A stretch of DNA of 10,323 nucleotides from positions 6,342 through 16,664 of the forward strand of contig DCIW01000026.1 of the NCBI GenBank assembly GCA_002317225.1, read 5' to 3'. Position 1 is the stretch's first letter; the number at the start of each line of letters is the position of its first letter. The notes under the pieces were generated by a model. That model had not been told where the DNA came from and searched no databases. It saw nothing but the letters and a program-made list of their open reading frames with translations. Below, piece after piece: positions 1 through 7,237 of this stretch. This DNA comes from Prevotellaceae bacterium UBA1716 (GTDB lineage Bacteria; Bacteroidota; Bacteroidia; Bacteroidales; Bacteroidaceae). A program made the position numbers and the translations under genes.

Positions 1-504
1 AAGGTAATCGTAGCAACCGATGCCGATGTGGACGGAATGCATATCCGCCTCTTGATGATTACCTTCTTCCTGCAGTTCTTCCCCGAACTTATCCGTAAGG
101 GGCATGTGCATATCCTTCAGACTCCGCTCTTCCGAGTTCGCCAACGTCGCAAACGTATCAAGAAGGAGGCAATGGCAACCCTTCAGCAGAAGTATCCTGT
201 AGCGGCATCATCTAAGGGCGACTTCGTCACTCTCTATTGCTACACAGAGGAGGAACGCATCGAGGCAATCAACCTCCTTTCTCCTGATCCAGAAATCACC
301 CGATTCAAAGGTCTTGGCGAAATCTCACCTGATGAGTTCAAGAACTTTATCAGCGAAGATATGCGCCTCGAGGAGGTTACTCTCAAGAAGACCGACAAGG
401 TCAAGGAACTCCTCGAATACTACATGGGCAAGAACACCATGGAACGCCAGAACTTTATTATCAACAACCTCGTCATCGAGGAAGATCGTACCGAAGAAGA
501 ATGA
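1..504 (+). CDS. parE: DNA topoisomerase IV subunit B, C-terminal part (5' end outside window)
   Basis: ParE is the ATPase subunit of topoisomerase IV, which decatenates and relaxes daughter chromosomes together with ParC. Only the last 167 codons are present; the GHKL ATPase and transducer domains lie upstream of the window. Frame 1 is open from base 1. The TOPRIM signature DADVDGMHIR is at fragment residues 7-16, with the DxDxDG acidic residues that hold catalytic magnesium. RFKGLGEI follows near 101-108 and YMGKNTMERQNF near 140-151, both typical of type IIA topoisomerase B subunits. ParE is preferred over GyrB because the segment ILQTPLFRVR and the FIINNL tail match Bacteroidetes ParE as I remember it. 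A basic insertion (about fragment residues 47-75) separates FRVR from YCYTEEER. The stop overlaps the coaD start (ATGA, 501-504), which suggests translational coupling. Confidence 0.93.
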   Translation, partial: KVIVATDADVDGMHIRLLMITFFLQFFPELIRKGHVHILQTPLFRVRQRRKRIKKEAMATLQQKYPVAASSKGDFVTLYCYTEEERIEAINLLSPDPEITRFKGLGEISPDEFKNFISEDMRLEEVTLKKTDKVKELLEYYMGKNTMERQNFIINNLVIEEDRTEEE

Positions 505-944
505 AAACCGCCCTTTTCCCTGGCTCCTTCGACCCCTTCACACGTGGTCATCAGTCCATCGTGGATCGAACCGTAGCAACCATTGCCGACCGTGTGATAA
601 TCGCTATTGGAGTCAATTGCAATAAGAAATATACCGAATCGGTTGAGACCCGCATCGAGAAACTCAACCAACTCTATGCTGATAACCCAAAGGTGGAGGT
701 CGTGTCTTACGAGGGCCTTACCATCGATTGTGCCACAAATGTAGGTGCCGACTTCATCGTGCGTGGAATCCGATGTGTGAAGGACTTCGAATACGAACGT
801 GATATAGCCGAGGTGAATCGCCGCCTCACGGGTATTGAGACGGTATTTCTCTTTACCGAACCCGAACTTGCACATATCAGCAGCACTATTGCTCGCGAAC
901 TCAAATCATACAACAAAGACATAACAGACTATCTCCCAAAATGA
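501..944 (+). CDS. coaD: Phosphopantetheine adenylyltransferase (PPAT)
   Basis: CoaD transfers AMP from ATP to 4'-phosphopantetheine to give dephospho-CoA, the penultimate step of coenzyme A synthesis in the cytoplasm. The 147-residue product is close to the usual family length of about 160. It is a nucleotidyltransferase of the HxGH superfamily: GSFDPFTRGH at residues 8-17 carries the T/HxGH nucleotide-binding motif (T14-H17), VRGIR at 87-91 followed by DFEYE at 95-99 matches the substrate-binding stretch, and ISSTIARE at 126-133 corresponds to the C-terminal ISSS-type signature. No key residue is missing. The ATG lies inside the parE stop overlap and the stop overlaps the next start in the same ATGA manner (941-944), so the three genes are almost certainly one transcript. 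Little doubt about the assignment. Confidence 0.96.
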   Translation: MKTALFPGSFDPFTRGHQSIVDRTVATIADRVIIAIGVNCNKKYTESVETRIEKLNQLYADNPKVEVVSYEGLTIDCATNVGADFIVRGIRCVKDFEYERDIAEVNRRLTGIETVFLFTEPELAHISSTIARELKSYNKDITDYLPK

Positions 945-2584
945 AAAAATATATTCTATCCCTGACCCTCATCTTCGCTTTTTGTAGTTCCCTCTTCGCT
1001 CAGGAGAAGATTGATGACGTACAGATTCGCAAACTCCTCATCACAGAGTCTGCCATCCTCAACCTCTATGTTGACACTGTTGACCAAAAGAAGTTGACCG
1101 AAGATGCTATCAGGGGCATTCTCGAAAAACTCGACCCCCACTCTTCCTACACTCCAGCCAAGGATGTGCAGTCGTTAACAGAGAATCTCAATGGTTCGTT
1201 CGAAGGTATCGGTGTTCAGTATAATATGAACGAGGACACTCTCGTGGTCATCCAGCCTGTCACCAATGGTCCTTCGGAAAAGGTGGGCATCATTGCGGGT
1301 GATAAGATAGTTACCGTAAACGATACATCCATTGCGGGTGTCAAGATGACAAAGGAGGAGATTATGCGTCGCCTCCGTGGTCCTAAGGGCACCAAGGTCA
1401 ATCTCGGCATCATCCGCCAGGGTGTGAAGGGCATTCAGAAGTTTGTGGTCACTCGCGACAAGATTCCTGTTTACACCCTCGATGCATACTATATGATTGA
1501 TGACCATACGGGTTACATCAAACTCAGCAGTTTTGGTCAGACCACTCGTGATGAGTTTGTTACTGCTGCCAACGAACTTATCGGTCTTGGAATGAAGGAC
1601 CTTGTAGTCGACCTCCAAGGCAATGGTGGCGGCTATTTGCAGGCAGCGGTAGCGATGGCTGATGAGTTTCTCGATGCAGGCGAGATGATAGTATATACCG
1701 ATGGTCGCACAACGGGTCGTCACGATTATCGTGCCACAAAGCAGAAGATGCCTTTCGGCAAGGTTGTCGTACTTGTAGATGGTTACACAGCGAGTGCGGC
1801 AGAGATTCTTTCGGGAGCAATCCAGGACAACGACCGAGGCATCATCGTAGGTCGTCGCACCTTTGCCAAAGGTCTCGTTCAGCGTCCTATCGACCTTCCT
1901 GATGGTTCGATGATTCGTCTTACCGTGGCACATTATTATAGTCCTGTGGGCCGTTGTTTCCAGAAACCTTACACTAAGGGCGACAAGAAGAAGTATGACA
2001 ATGATATGCTCGAACGCCTCAATAGTGGTGAACTCCTTTCGGCCGACTCCATCCATTTCCCCGACTCGCTCAAGTACACCACCAAGGGTGGTCGTATAGT
2101 TTACGGAGGTGGTGGTATCATGCCCGACGAATATGTGCCACTCGACACAACTCAGTACACACGTTTCCATCGCGAACTCTCAGCCAAGAGTTGTATCATT
2201 CAGACCACTCTCAAGTATCTTGACAAGCATCGCAAGCAACTCGTGAAGGATTACGATGTAAGCAGTTTCCGTAAGCAACTCTCACTCAAGCAGGAGGGCA
2301 AGAAGTACGATGCTACCATCCTCAACTACAACGAGGGATTCCTCCGTTTCAAGGACTCGTTCGAGGTGCCACAGGAGATGCTCGACATCCTCCTTGAGCG
2401 TGCCAAGGAAGCCAAGATCACCTATACCGACTCCATCTATCAGGCATCTCTCCCAATGCTCCGCATCCAACTCAAGGCCCTCCTTGCCCGCGACATTTGG
2501 GACATGTCCGAGTACTACCGCATCATCAACCCCATCAACGAAATCTACGCAAAGGGTCTCGAAGTGTTGAAGAAGGAAGACTAA
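941..2584 (+). CDS. Secreted S41-family C-terminal processing peptidase (CtpA-like) with PDZ domain
   Basis: This is a serine protease of MEROPS family S41 (tail-specific or C-terminal processing protease), expected in the periplasm. The 547-residue product begins with a clear signal peptide: MKKY, a hydrophobic stretch at about residues 5-19, and probable signal peptidase I cleavage after LFA (residues 18-20). A PDZ domain spans about 85-170 (EGIGVQY, IIAGDKIVTVND). The S41 catalytic core spans about 180-345: DLQGNGGG at 224-231, the nucleophile S285 in GYTASAAEI, and the general base K310 in FAKGLVQ. GGGIMPD at 390-396 is also typical. The region after 400 is a charged helical extension often seen in Bacteroidetes members. 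The start overlaps the coaD stop. The substrate is not evident from sequence. No convincing intrinsic terminator lies directly after the stop. Confidence 0.95.
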   Translation: MKKYILSLTLIFAFCSSLFAQEKIDDVQIRKLLITESAILNLYVDTVDQKKLTEDAIRGILEKLDPHSSYTPAKDVQSLTENLNGSFEGIGVQYNMNEDTLVVIQPVTNGPSEKVGIIAGDKIVTVNDTSIAGVKMTKEEIMRRLRGPKGTKVNLGIIRQGVKGIQKFVVTRDKIPVYTLDAYYMIDDHTGYIKLSSFGQTTRDEFVTAANELIGLGMKDLVVDLQGNGGGYLQAAVAMADEFLDAGEMIVYTDGRTTGRHDYRATKQKMPFGKVVVLVDGYTASAAEILSGAIQDNDRGIIVGRRTFAKGLVQRPIDLPDGSMIRLTVAHYYSPVGRCFQKPYTKGDKKKYDNDMLERLNSGELLSADSIHFPDSLKYTTKGGRIVYGGGGIMPDEYVPLDTTQYTRFHRELSAKSCIIQTTLKYLDKHRKQLVKDYDVSSFRKQLSLKQEGKKYDATILNYNEGFLRFKDSFEVPQEMLDILLERAKEAKITYTDSIYQASLPMLRIQLKALLARDIWDMSEYYRIINPINEIYAKGLEVLKKED

Positions 2585-2648
2585 ATTTTAATGACCGACG
2601 CTCTTTAGAGAAATTTTCTTCAATGTGACTTCAATATTTCCTTAAAAT

Positions 2649-2799
2649 CATTTCAAGAGCGAAGCGACAAACCACATTTCAAGAGCGAAGCGACTCACAT
2701 GTCTCACGAAGTGACCCATTATTATTTTTGGATGCTCTTCGAGCAGACATGATAAGACTCCACGAGTCTGAAATGTAGATAAGCCTACGGCTCGAAATG
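2649..2799. repeat. Array of six triloop mini-hairpins in two opposed sets of three
   Basis: Three units begin with catttc or catgtc followed by a small hairpin: 2649-2668, 2675-2694 (identical 20-bp copies) and 2698-2715. Three later units have the reverse order, hairpin followed by gacatg or gaaatg: 2734-2751, 2756-2775 and 2782-2799. Read in the second orientation, the hairpins are TCAC-ttc-GTGA, GCTC-ttc-GAGC, GACTC-cac-GAGTC and AGCC-tac-GGCT; the identical pair has only a 2-bp stem around ttc. Stem sequences differ while pairing, loop length (3) and the trailing gaaatg/gacatg are kept. This resembles REP elements (short palindrome plus conserved foot), but the foot is not the GTAG/GGAG of enterobacterial REPs. 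Confidence 0.7.
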
Positions 2800-2868
2800 A
2801 AATTTCAGAAATATAAATAAATATTGCTGTTCGGTAAACTTTATCTCCCACAGAGCCACAGAGCTATA

Positions 2869-3050
2869 ACCCCAAAGGGGTGGTATTGTACAGGGCAGGG
2901 TGAAAACCCTGTTATTAAAACGGTATAACCTGTTCAAAGCCCCATCGGGGCGACAGTAATAATGCCACCCCGTTGGGGTTGCCTAACGAGATTACGCTTA
3001 TATATAACAGGGTTCACACCCTGCCCTATATAGTTTCCCCCCGTTGGGGG
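2869..3050. repeat. C-rich REP-like palindrome cluster (BIME-like)
   Basis: Four short palindromes with 5-bp C/G stems and 3-nt loops occur in 182 bases: ACCCC-aaa-GGGGT (2869-2881), GCCCC-atc-GGGGC (2939-2951), ACCCC-gtt-GGGGT (2967-2979) and CCCCC-gtt-GGGGG (3038-3050). They alternate with the CAGGGT/ACCCTG hairpins of the long inverted repeat described separately. The closing pair changes between A-T, G-C and C-G, so pairing is conserved rather than exact sequence. The layout of several short palindromes in mixed spacing matches the definition of a bacterial interspersed mosaic element. Mobilisation by a RAYT is inference. Confidence 0.7.
2889..3030. repeat. Pair of 27-bp inverted repeats, each with an inner CAGGGT/ACCCTG hairpin
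   Basis: The left arm (2889-2915) and right arm (3004-3030) are reverse complements at 24 of 27 positions. Each arm also folds on itself: CAGGGT-gaaa-ACCCTG at 2896-2911 and CAGGGT-tcac-ACCCTG at 3008-3023. The three arm mismatches include two in the small loop, so both inner stems are fully conserved. The arms enclose 88 bp containing two C-rich palindromes. Confidence 0.75.
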
Positions 3051-3233
3051 TATACCAGAGTAGTTACTAAAAGTTTTCCCATCAGTTAAGGGAAATAAGA
3101 AAAAGAAATGGGCTTAAGACCAAACTATAGTGAATAGGTAAGCATTCCCATCCGGATGAGATATCTGCCTGACTTGTCCCTCCCTCTAAGCAGGGGGAGT
3201 TGGAGAGGGTCTTTGGTTCTCCTCCCCTAAAGC

Positions 3234-3265
3234 AAGCAGGGCTCGAAACTAATCGGGCCCTGCTT
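3234..3265 (-). terminator. Probable intrinsic terminator, possibly bidirectional
   Basis: The arms AAGCAGGGCTCG (3234-3245) and CGGGCCCTGCTT (3254-3265) pair over 12 bp with one G-T wobble around an 8-nt loop. It starts 25 bp beyond the stop of the minus-strand 68-residue gene, the natural place for its terminator. The T-richness after the stem is modest on both strands (GCTTT, then TGTTATTAT on plus). Assignment to the minus-strand operon is by position. Confidence 0.6.
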
Positions 3266-3290
3266 TGTTATTATCGTATGTTACTGGAGA

Positions 3291-3497
3291 TTATTCATCC
3301 CATGCCATATCATCATCGTTATAGTCAGCAAAATTGATGATACGCTTAGAGTAAGATTCATCAGTTGAAGAGTAATCGTCACCCAATATTGAATTGGTTG
3401 ATACACCACCCATGTTAGAAACATCAGAAGTATTTCCCATCAATTCTTCGCCTTCCATTTCCATGAGGTCGATATTTGGCTTTATATACTTTTTCAT
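3291..3497 (-). CDS. Small acidic hypothetical protein (68 aa)
   Basis: I do not recognise a function. The product starts with a basic MKKYIKP and then becomes strongly acidic (EGEEL at 15-19, DDY at 40-42, NDDDMAWDE at the C-terminus), with no signal peptide or membrane segment. Short proteins beginning MKKYxKPxI are familiar from Prevotella and other Bacteroidales genomes, often near secreted proteins; that is recollection, not a search result. The gene lies 16 bp downstream of the large surface protein gene on the same strand, so it is probably the last gene of that transcript, followed by the hairpin at 3234-3265. A GG pair sits at residues 30-31, but the spacing around it does not match a classical double-glycine leader. 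It is probably real, given its position, ATG start and family-like N-terminus. Confidence 0.65.
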   Translation of the reverse strand: MKKYIKPNIDLMEMEGEELMGNTSDVSNMGGVSTNSILGDDYSSTDESYSKRIINFADYNDDDMAWDE

Positions 3498-3513
3498 ATC
3501 TATATCAATTTAA

Positions 3514-6500
3514 TTATTTAACAAAATATTTCTTACCATTCTTGATGTACATACCCTTAGTGATAGTGTTTACACGCTGACCATTGAGGTTGTAGATAGC
3601 ATCATTAGCATTGTTCTCGATTGCAGGAGCAGAGATAGAAGTTGCATTATCACCGAACCAGAAGCTCTGTGCCTTAACACTTGCGGCCTTAGGAACTGCG
3701 AGGTAAGCCTTGTTGGCACCGAGGTCGAAGGCAGCACCATTCTCAGCACCCCACCAGAAACCAATCTGTGTGCCGTTGTGCATGGTCAGGCGGTAGTAGA
3801 GGCTGTTAGCATCTGCTTCAGCCATCTGTGCAGCAGTGATACCAGCACCGGTAGGACGGAGGAGGTTGCAGTCGTCTTCACCATCTAAGAGAGGGCTGGC
3901 GGTTGCTTCAGGACCACTTATGATATCACCTTCAACTACCTCAAAGTACTTCGTGCCAGCAGTAGCAGAAGATATCAGCAGACCTCTACCTGCTGCAACA
4001 ACATCACCTGTCTGGTAGCTTGCTACCTTGAGCTTGTCATTCTCCAATCCCACCTCTGAAACAGTAACATCAGCAGGAACCTTGACCAACTCAGAAGTAC
4101 TGAAGGTAGAGTAGTAGGTCTTCACACCAGTCTCCTTATTAGTGTCATAGCACTTGTCGCTGATGGTTGCTTCAACACGCTGAGGAACTGTTGTGCAGTA
4201 GTTTGAGTAGGTGGTAGAACCGTATGTGATAATCAACTTGTCAAAAGCAAGTGCACCAGAGTTTGAACGAATACCTACATAGTCATACTCATCATTGAAT
4301 ACAACAGCGGTCGTAATGCCTTCTCCGTTTGTATTATAGTTCATCGAACCAACAAGTGTGCCTGCAGTAGCGTCAGCATAGAGATTTGAAGCAGCAGTAT
4401 AAGCCGTATTTGAACCATAAACATCAATCTGACGATTGGTTGTTGTTCCTGTGGTATTCCAAGCAGAAATCTCAACCTTTGTAATCTTACCGCCAGATGT
4501 AGTGCTTACGATACCACTATTATTGTTTTTTGCACGAAGAACAATTCCACCATCATTTGTTGCTCCTGTATTACCGGCATAGACAGCACTTGAAGTCTTT
4601 GATAAATCAGAGAAATCTGCGTAAATAAAGGTTGTATTATTATTCTCATCATACGAACCGTTCAAATCGTCTGCAGTAATCTCATCTACTACGGCAGAGC
4701 CTTCAACATTTGCATACACAGCATAGTATGTGATACTCTCTGTTCCCATCTTGGCTGATGTCACGAGTGTAGGTTCATCGTTGGTTGTGCCATCAATCTC
4801 AGTTGTTGTCCAACCTACGAACTTCATACCACTGACGTCTTCGGGATTAGTAGTAGGGAAGATGATATCCTCGCCCTCGTAATAAGATGCAACGGAGCCG
4901 ACCTGATCGGTTTGTGCCCAGAACGCCACATCGTACTTTGTATCCACCATAAAGGTTGCCGATACAGTTACATTGCTTGCAGGCATGGTGAATGAAGCAC
5001 GGTTTTTATTCTCTGGGTCAACGGTTACATTTACTGTGCTCTCGTCAGCCTTCTTCACGGTGATAGCCTTCAGGTGGTAGTGAGTATCAGGAGTAACTGT
5101 TACCCAAACCTTAGAGCCCTTAGATGTGGCAGTGATGTCGTTGCCGTCACCATCCTTGATTGATGTGATTGTACCATCCTCCGGAGTAGTTGTAGCAATG
5201 GTGAACTGCTGAACGAACTGTGCTGTGATGGTCACAGCCTTTGCTGGCATAGTGAAGGTGTAGTTGTCACCACTCTTGCTAACCTTTACCTCAGTATCGT
5301 CAGCATCCTTAACTACGAAAGGAGTAGAGTGCAGCTTGTAGCCCTCGCTTGCAACAGAGGTAAGGGTAATCACCTTCTCTGCGCGAGACTGGTAGGTAGT
5401 ACCAGCGTCTGGTACGATATCCTCCTCGCCATCACCTATCTTAACAGAGTAGATACCACCTGTTGCAGCACTTGCTGTGATGGTGTATGTTGGGATAGCG
5501 TTAACGGTGATGTTGTAGTTATCCTGGCAGTTCTGACCCTTCCAAGAAGCAGAAACCTGTACCTGAGTAGTACCAACGGTCAGAGGATCCTTTGAATAGT
5601 TGATAGTTGCCTTAGAGGTAACATCCTCCTTCTCTGCCTGACCTTCGTAAGAAGCAAGAACAGTAATACCAGCAGGATCAAATGTCTCCTCCTCGGTGTA
5701 AACGGTCTTGGTGAGAGAACCACCGAACTCGATAGATGTAGGAGTCTTTATCACGGAACTATAGTACTTTGTTCCGCTTTGTGTCTTTGTCAATGTATGA
5801 GTCGTAGCATATGCCTTAAAATAGTTACTTCCATAACCTATATAACGTGTGTTCTGGACCGTAGAACGGAATTTAATTGTAGTTTCGTTATCTGTTATTG
5901 TCCACAAGTTAGTAGGTGTAGAAGAACTCACTTCAAGCAATGTACTACCACTTGTTTTATGAAAAATATATGTTTTTACATTATTCTTCTCTGAATAAAG
6001 ATAGCCATCGCCCCAGAAGAACTCTGTAGCCTCAGATACATCTGTTGTTGCACTTGCATCAGACTTCATATAGTATGTTGTACCACTGCTTGTCTCAGAA
6101 AGCAAGTAACCACCATTACCGCCCTCAGAGATTTCGTAAACAGCATAAAGCGTAACATCTTCTGTTGGAGTATATGTAGTACCTGTCAGGATTGTTGGTT
6201 TGGTCTCAGTCTTTTCTGTTATCTTAGTTGTTGCCCAACCTGCGAACTTACATCCTTCAATACTAATAGTAGGAGTTGGCAGAGTCACGCTTGCGCCCTT
6301 TGAAGCTTGTGTGGCAGAAGGTGTTGTGCAAGAACCTGAACCGGCATCAAATGTAACAGTATAGAGAGTGACAGCATTTACTGTAACAGCCACTGCATTT
6401 GATGTAGCAGAGCCCTTAGAGTTGGTCGCTACACAGTAGTAGTAAGTTGTTCCTGTATTTGATGTGCTTGGAGTGTATGATGCACTTGTTGCACCGGAGA

Positions 6501-7179
6501 TCTCAGAACCACTCTCGTTGCTATTAGTGGTGTTGCTGTACCACTTATAGGTTGGAGTTGGATTGCCCGAAGCAGCAACAGTCAATGCTGTAGCAGCATC
6601 GCCTTGGTCGTATGTAGCACCTGTTGGTTGAGTGGTGATTGATGGAGCGGATAGTTCTGTAGAGCCAGTCTCAAGAATAATCTCACTTACATACGCACGT
6701 TTCGCAGAAGTGGTAATCTTAATACTTGAAACTGTGGTGGGATTACCAAAAGTGTGAGTATAATCTGTTCCTGGAGTAATGCCGGTCTTCAAAGATGTTG
6801 AACCGCTATAAAGAGTTAATGTACCTGTGTCAGAACTGTATTTTGCGGACTTAACAGTGATTTTTGTAATATTGCTCTGATATGTGGTAGCAATATTAAA
6901 TTCCAAGGTACCTGTACCACCATTTGATCCAAGCTTTACACCAGATTTTGATGCATAATAAGCCTTTGAACAAGAAAAAGTAAAACCAGACACATAATCA
7001 GCACCAGAAGAAATTACAGTACTTGTTTTTGTTGATGTACCAATTTCGGTAGAGCCATCAGAGGTGTTAGTTTTAAACGTAATGGTATACGTCTCTCCCC
7101 ACGCATTTCCGACCATCGCCAGGAGGAACATTAGCGATAGAAGTCTCCTAATGGAGTATCGTTGTAAAATTTGTTTCAT
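3514..7179 (-). CDS. Large secreted multidomain beta-rich surface protein with InlB-type and Ig-like repeats and a T9SS-like C-terminal tail
   Basis: The 1221-residue product has a signal peptide (RR at 11-12, hydrophobic 13-22, likely cleavage near AWG at 26-28). Segments in order: a beta-sandwich-like region (30-172); an Ig-like domain (about 175-268; YKWYSN, YYYCVATNSKGSA); an InlB B-repeat-like unit (272-349; FAGWATT, LYAVYE); an uncharacterised segment (355-478); a bacterial Ig-like domain, probably Big_3 type (480-561); two related repeats each ending in TMPA..VT (563-656, 658-744); a second InlB-like unit (748-823; FVGWTTTE, YYAVYA); a second sandwich resembling the first (830-990); and a C-terminal region (1000-1190). 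The tail IYNLNGQRV..GMYIKNGKKYFVK (1195-1221) resembles Prevotella sorting tails related to T9SS type A signals. No catalytic site is visible; adhesion or glycan binding at the cell surface is inference. Confidence 0.85.
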   Translation of the reverse strand: MKQILQRYSIRRLLSLMFLLAMVGNAWGETYTITFKTNTSDGSTEIGTSTKTSTVISSGADYVSGFTFSCSKAYYASKSGVKLGSNGGTGTLEFNIATTYQSNITKITVKSAKYSSDTGTLTLYSGSTSLKTGITPGTDYTHTFGNPTTVSSIKITTSAKRAYVSEIILETGSTELSAPSITTQPTGATYDQGDAATALTVAASGNPTPTYKWYSNTTNSNESGSEISGATSASYTPSTSNTGTTYYYCVATNSKGSATSNAVAVTVNAVTLYTVTFDAGSGSCTTPSATQASKGASVTLPTPTISIEGCKFAGWATTKITEKTETKPTILTGTTYTPTEDVTLYAVYEISEGGNGGYLLSETSSGTTYYMKSDASATTDVSEATEFFWGDGYLYSEKNNVKTYIFHKTSGSTLLEVSSSTPTNLWTITDNETTIKFRSTVQNTRYIGYGSNYFKAYATTHTLTKTQSGTKYYSSVIKTPTSIEFGGSLTKTVYTEEETFDPAGITVLASYEGQAEKEDVTSKATINYSKDPLTVGTTQVQVSASWKGQNCQDNYNITVNAIPTYTITASAATGGIYSVKIGDGEEDIVPDAGTTYQSRAEKVITLTSVASEGYKLHSTPFVVKDADDTEVKVSKSGDNYTFTMPAKAVTITAQFVQQFTIATTTPEDGTITSIKDGDGNDITATSKGSKVWVTVTPDTHYHLKAITVKKADESTVNVTVDPENKNRASFTMPASNVTVSATFMVDTKYDVAFWAQTDQVGSVASYYEGEDIIFPTTNPEDVSGMKFVGWTTTEIDGTTNDEPTLVTSAKMGTESITYYAVYANVEGSAVVDEITADDLNGSYDENNNTTFIYADFSDLSKTSSAVYAGNTGATNDGGIVLRAKNNNSGIVSTTSGGKITKVEISAWNTTGTTTNRQIDVYGSNTAYTAASNLYADATAGTLVGSMNYNTNGEGITTAVVFNDEYDYVGIRSNSGALAFDKLIITYGSTTYSNYCTTVPQRVEATISDKCYDTNKETGVKTYYSTFSTSELVKVPADVTVSEVGLENDKLKVASYQTGDVVAAGRGLLISSATAGTKYFEVVEGDIISGPEATASPLLDGEDDCNLLRPTGAGITAAQMAEADANSLYYRLTMHNGTQIGFWWGAENGAAFDLGANKAYLAVPKAASVKAQSFWFGDNATSISAPAIENNANDAIYNLNGQRVNTITKGMYIKNGKKYFVK

Positions 7180-7218
7180 AATGTAATAGTTTTAAAATGA
7201 GTTATTGGTTTTGTGATT
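7101..7218 (-). repeat. Leader duplication, copy A (5' leader and signal-peptide codons of the surface gene)
   Basis: This segment holds the first 26 codons of the 1221-aa surface protein (7102-7179) and 39 bp upstream of its ATG. It matches 8081-8198 at 111 of 118 positions at a constant offset of 980 bp, in the same orientation. Only one mismatch (7213) falls in the 39 upstream bases; six fall in the coding part. Identity stops sharply at 7101 and fades after 7218. No clear TAnnTTTG box is visible within it. Confidence 0.9.
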
Positions 7219-7237
7219 AATGTTTAACGTTTAATAG

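Larger units (their letters stand above)
2585..3290. other. Gene-free region between convergent operons, filled with palindromes
   Basis: I see no credible coding sequence in these 706 bases; short frames here lack family resemblance. Both flanking gene sets are transcribed toward it. Successive contents: an AT-rich stretch (2585-2648), a six-unit mini-hairpin array (2649-2799), an AT-rich spacer, a C-rich REP-like block (2869-3050), a 6-bp stem TTTCCC/GGGAAA (3075-3095), a perfect 10-bp palindrome CATCCGGATG (3149-3158), a pyrimidine/purine block with CTCCC/GGGAG pairings (about 3177-3230), and a terminator-like hairpin (3234-3265). The density of small inverted repeats is typical of a place where REP-type elements accumulate without harming genes. 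Confidence 0.8.

Noticed and set aside
420..875. 151-codon minus-strand frame opposite parE and coaD
   Set aside because: Antisense to conserved motifs of both genes; no family resemblance.
1175..2170. 331-codon open frame on the minus strand inside the S41 peptidase gene
   Set aside because: It is fully antisense to a well-supported protease with intact PDZ and catalytic motifs, its translation has no recognisable domain, and long antisense frames are common opposite genes with this codon bias.
2649..2694. Two identical 20-bp repeats spaced by 6 bp, considered as a CRISPR or integrase site
   Set aside because: Only two exact copies, a 6-bp spacer, and clear membership in a hairpin family with opposite-facing members; no cas genes or integrase in view.
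2648..2851. 67-codon minus-strand frame across the mini-hairpin array
   Set aside because: The translation is made of hairpin repeats and spacer sequence; no start context or homology.
3357..3497. Double-glycine bacteriocin leader in the 68-aa protein
   Set aside because: GG at residues 30-31 is not preceded by the ELxxIxGG spacing and there is no transporter or peptidase gene nearby in the window.
7180..7237. TTTG/TAnnTTTG promoter directly upstream of the surface protein gene
   Set aside because: No sequence there fits the -7 consensus; transcription must start from a divergent promoter or from further upstream, so I did not annotate one.
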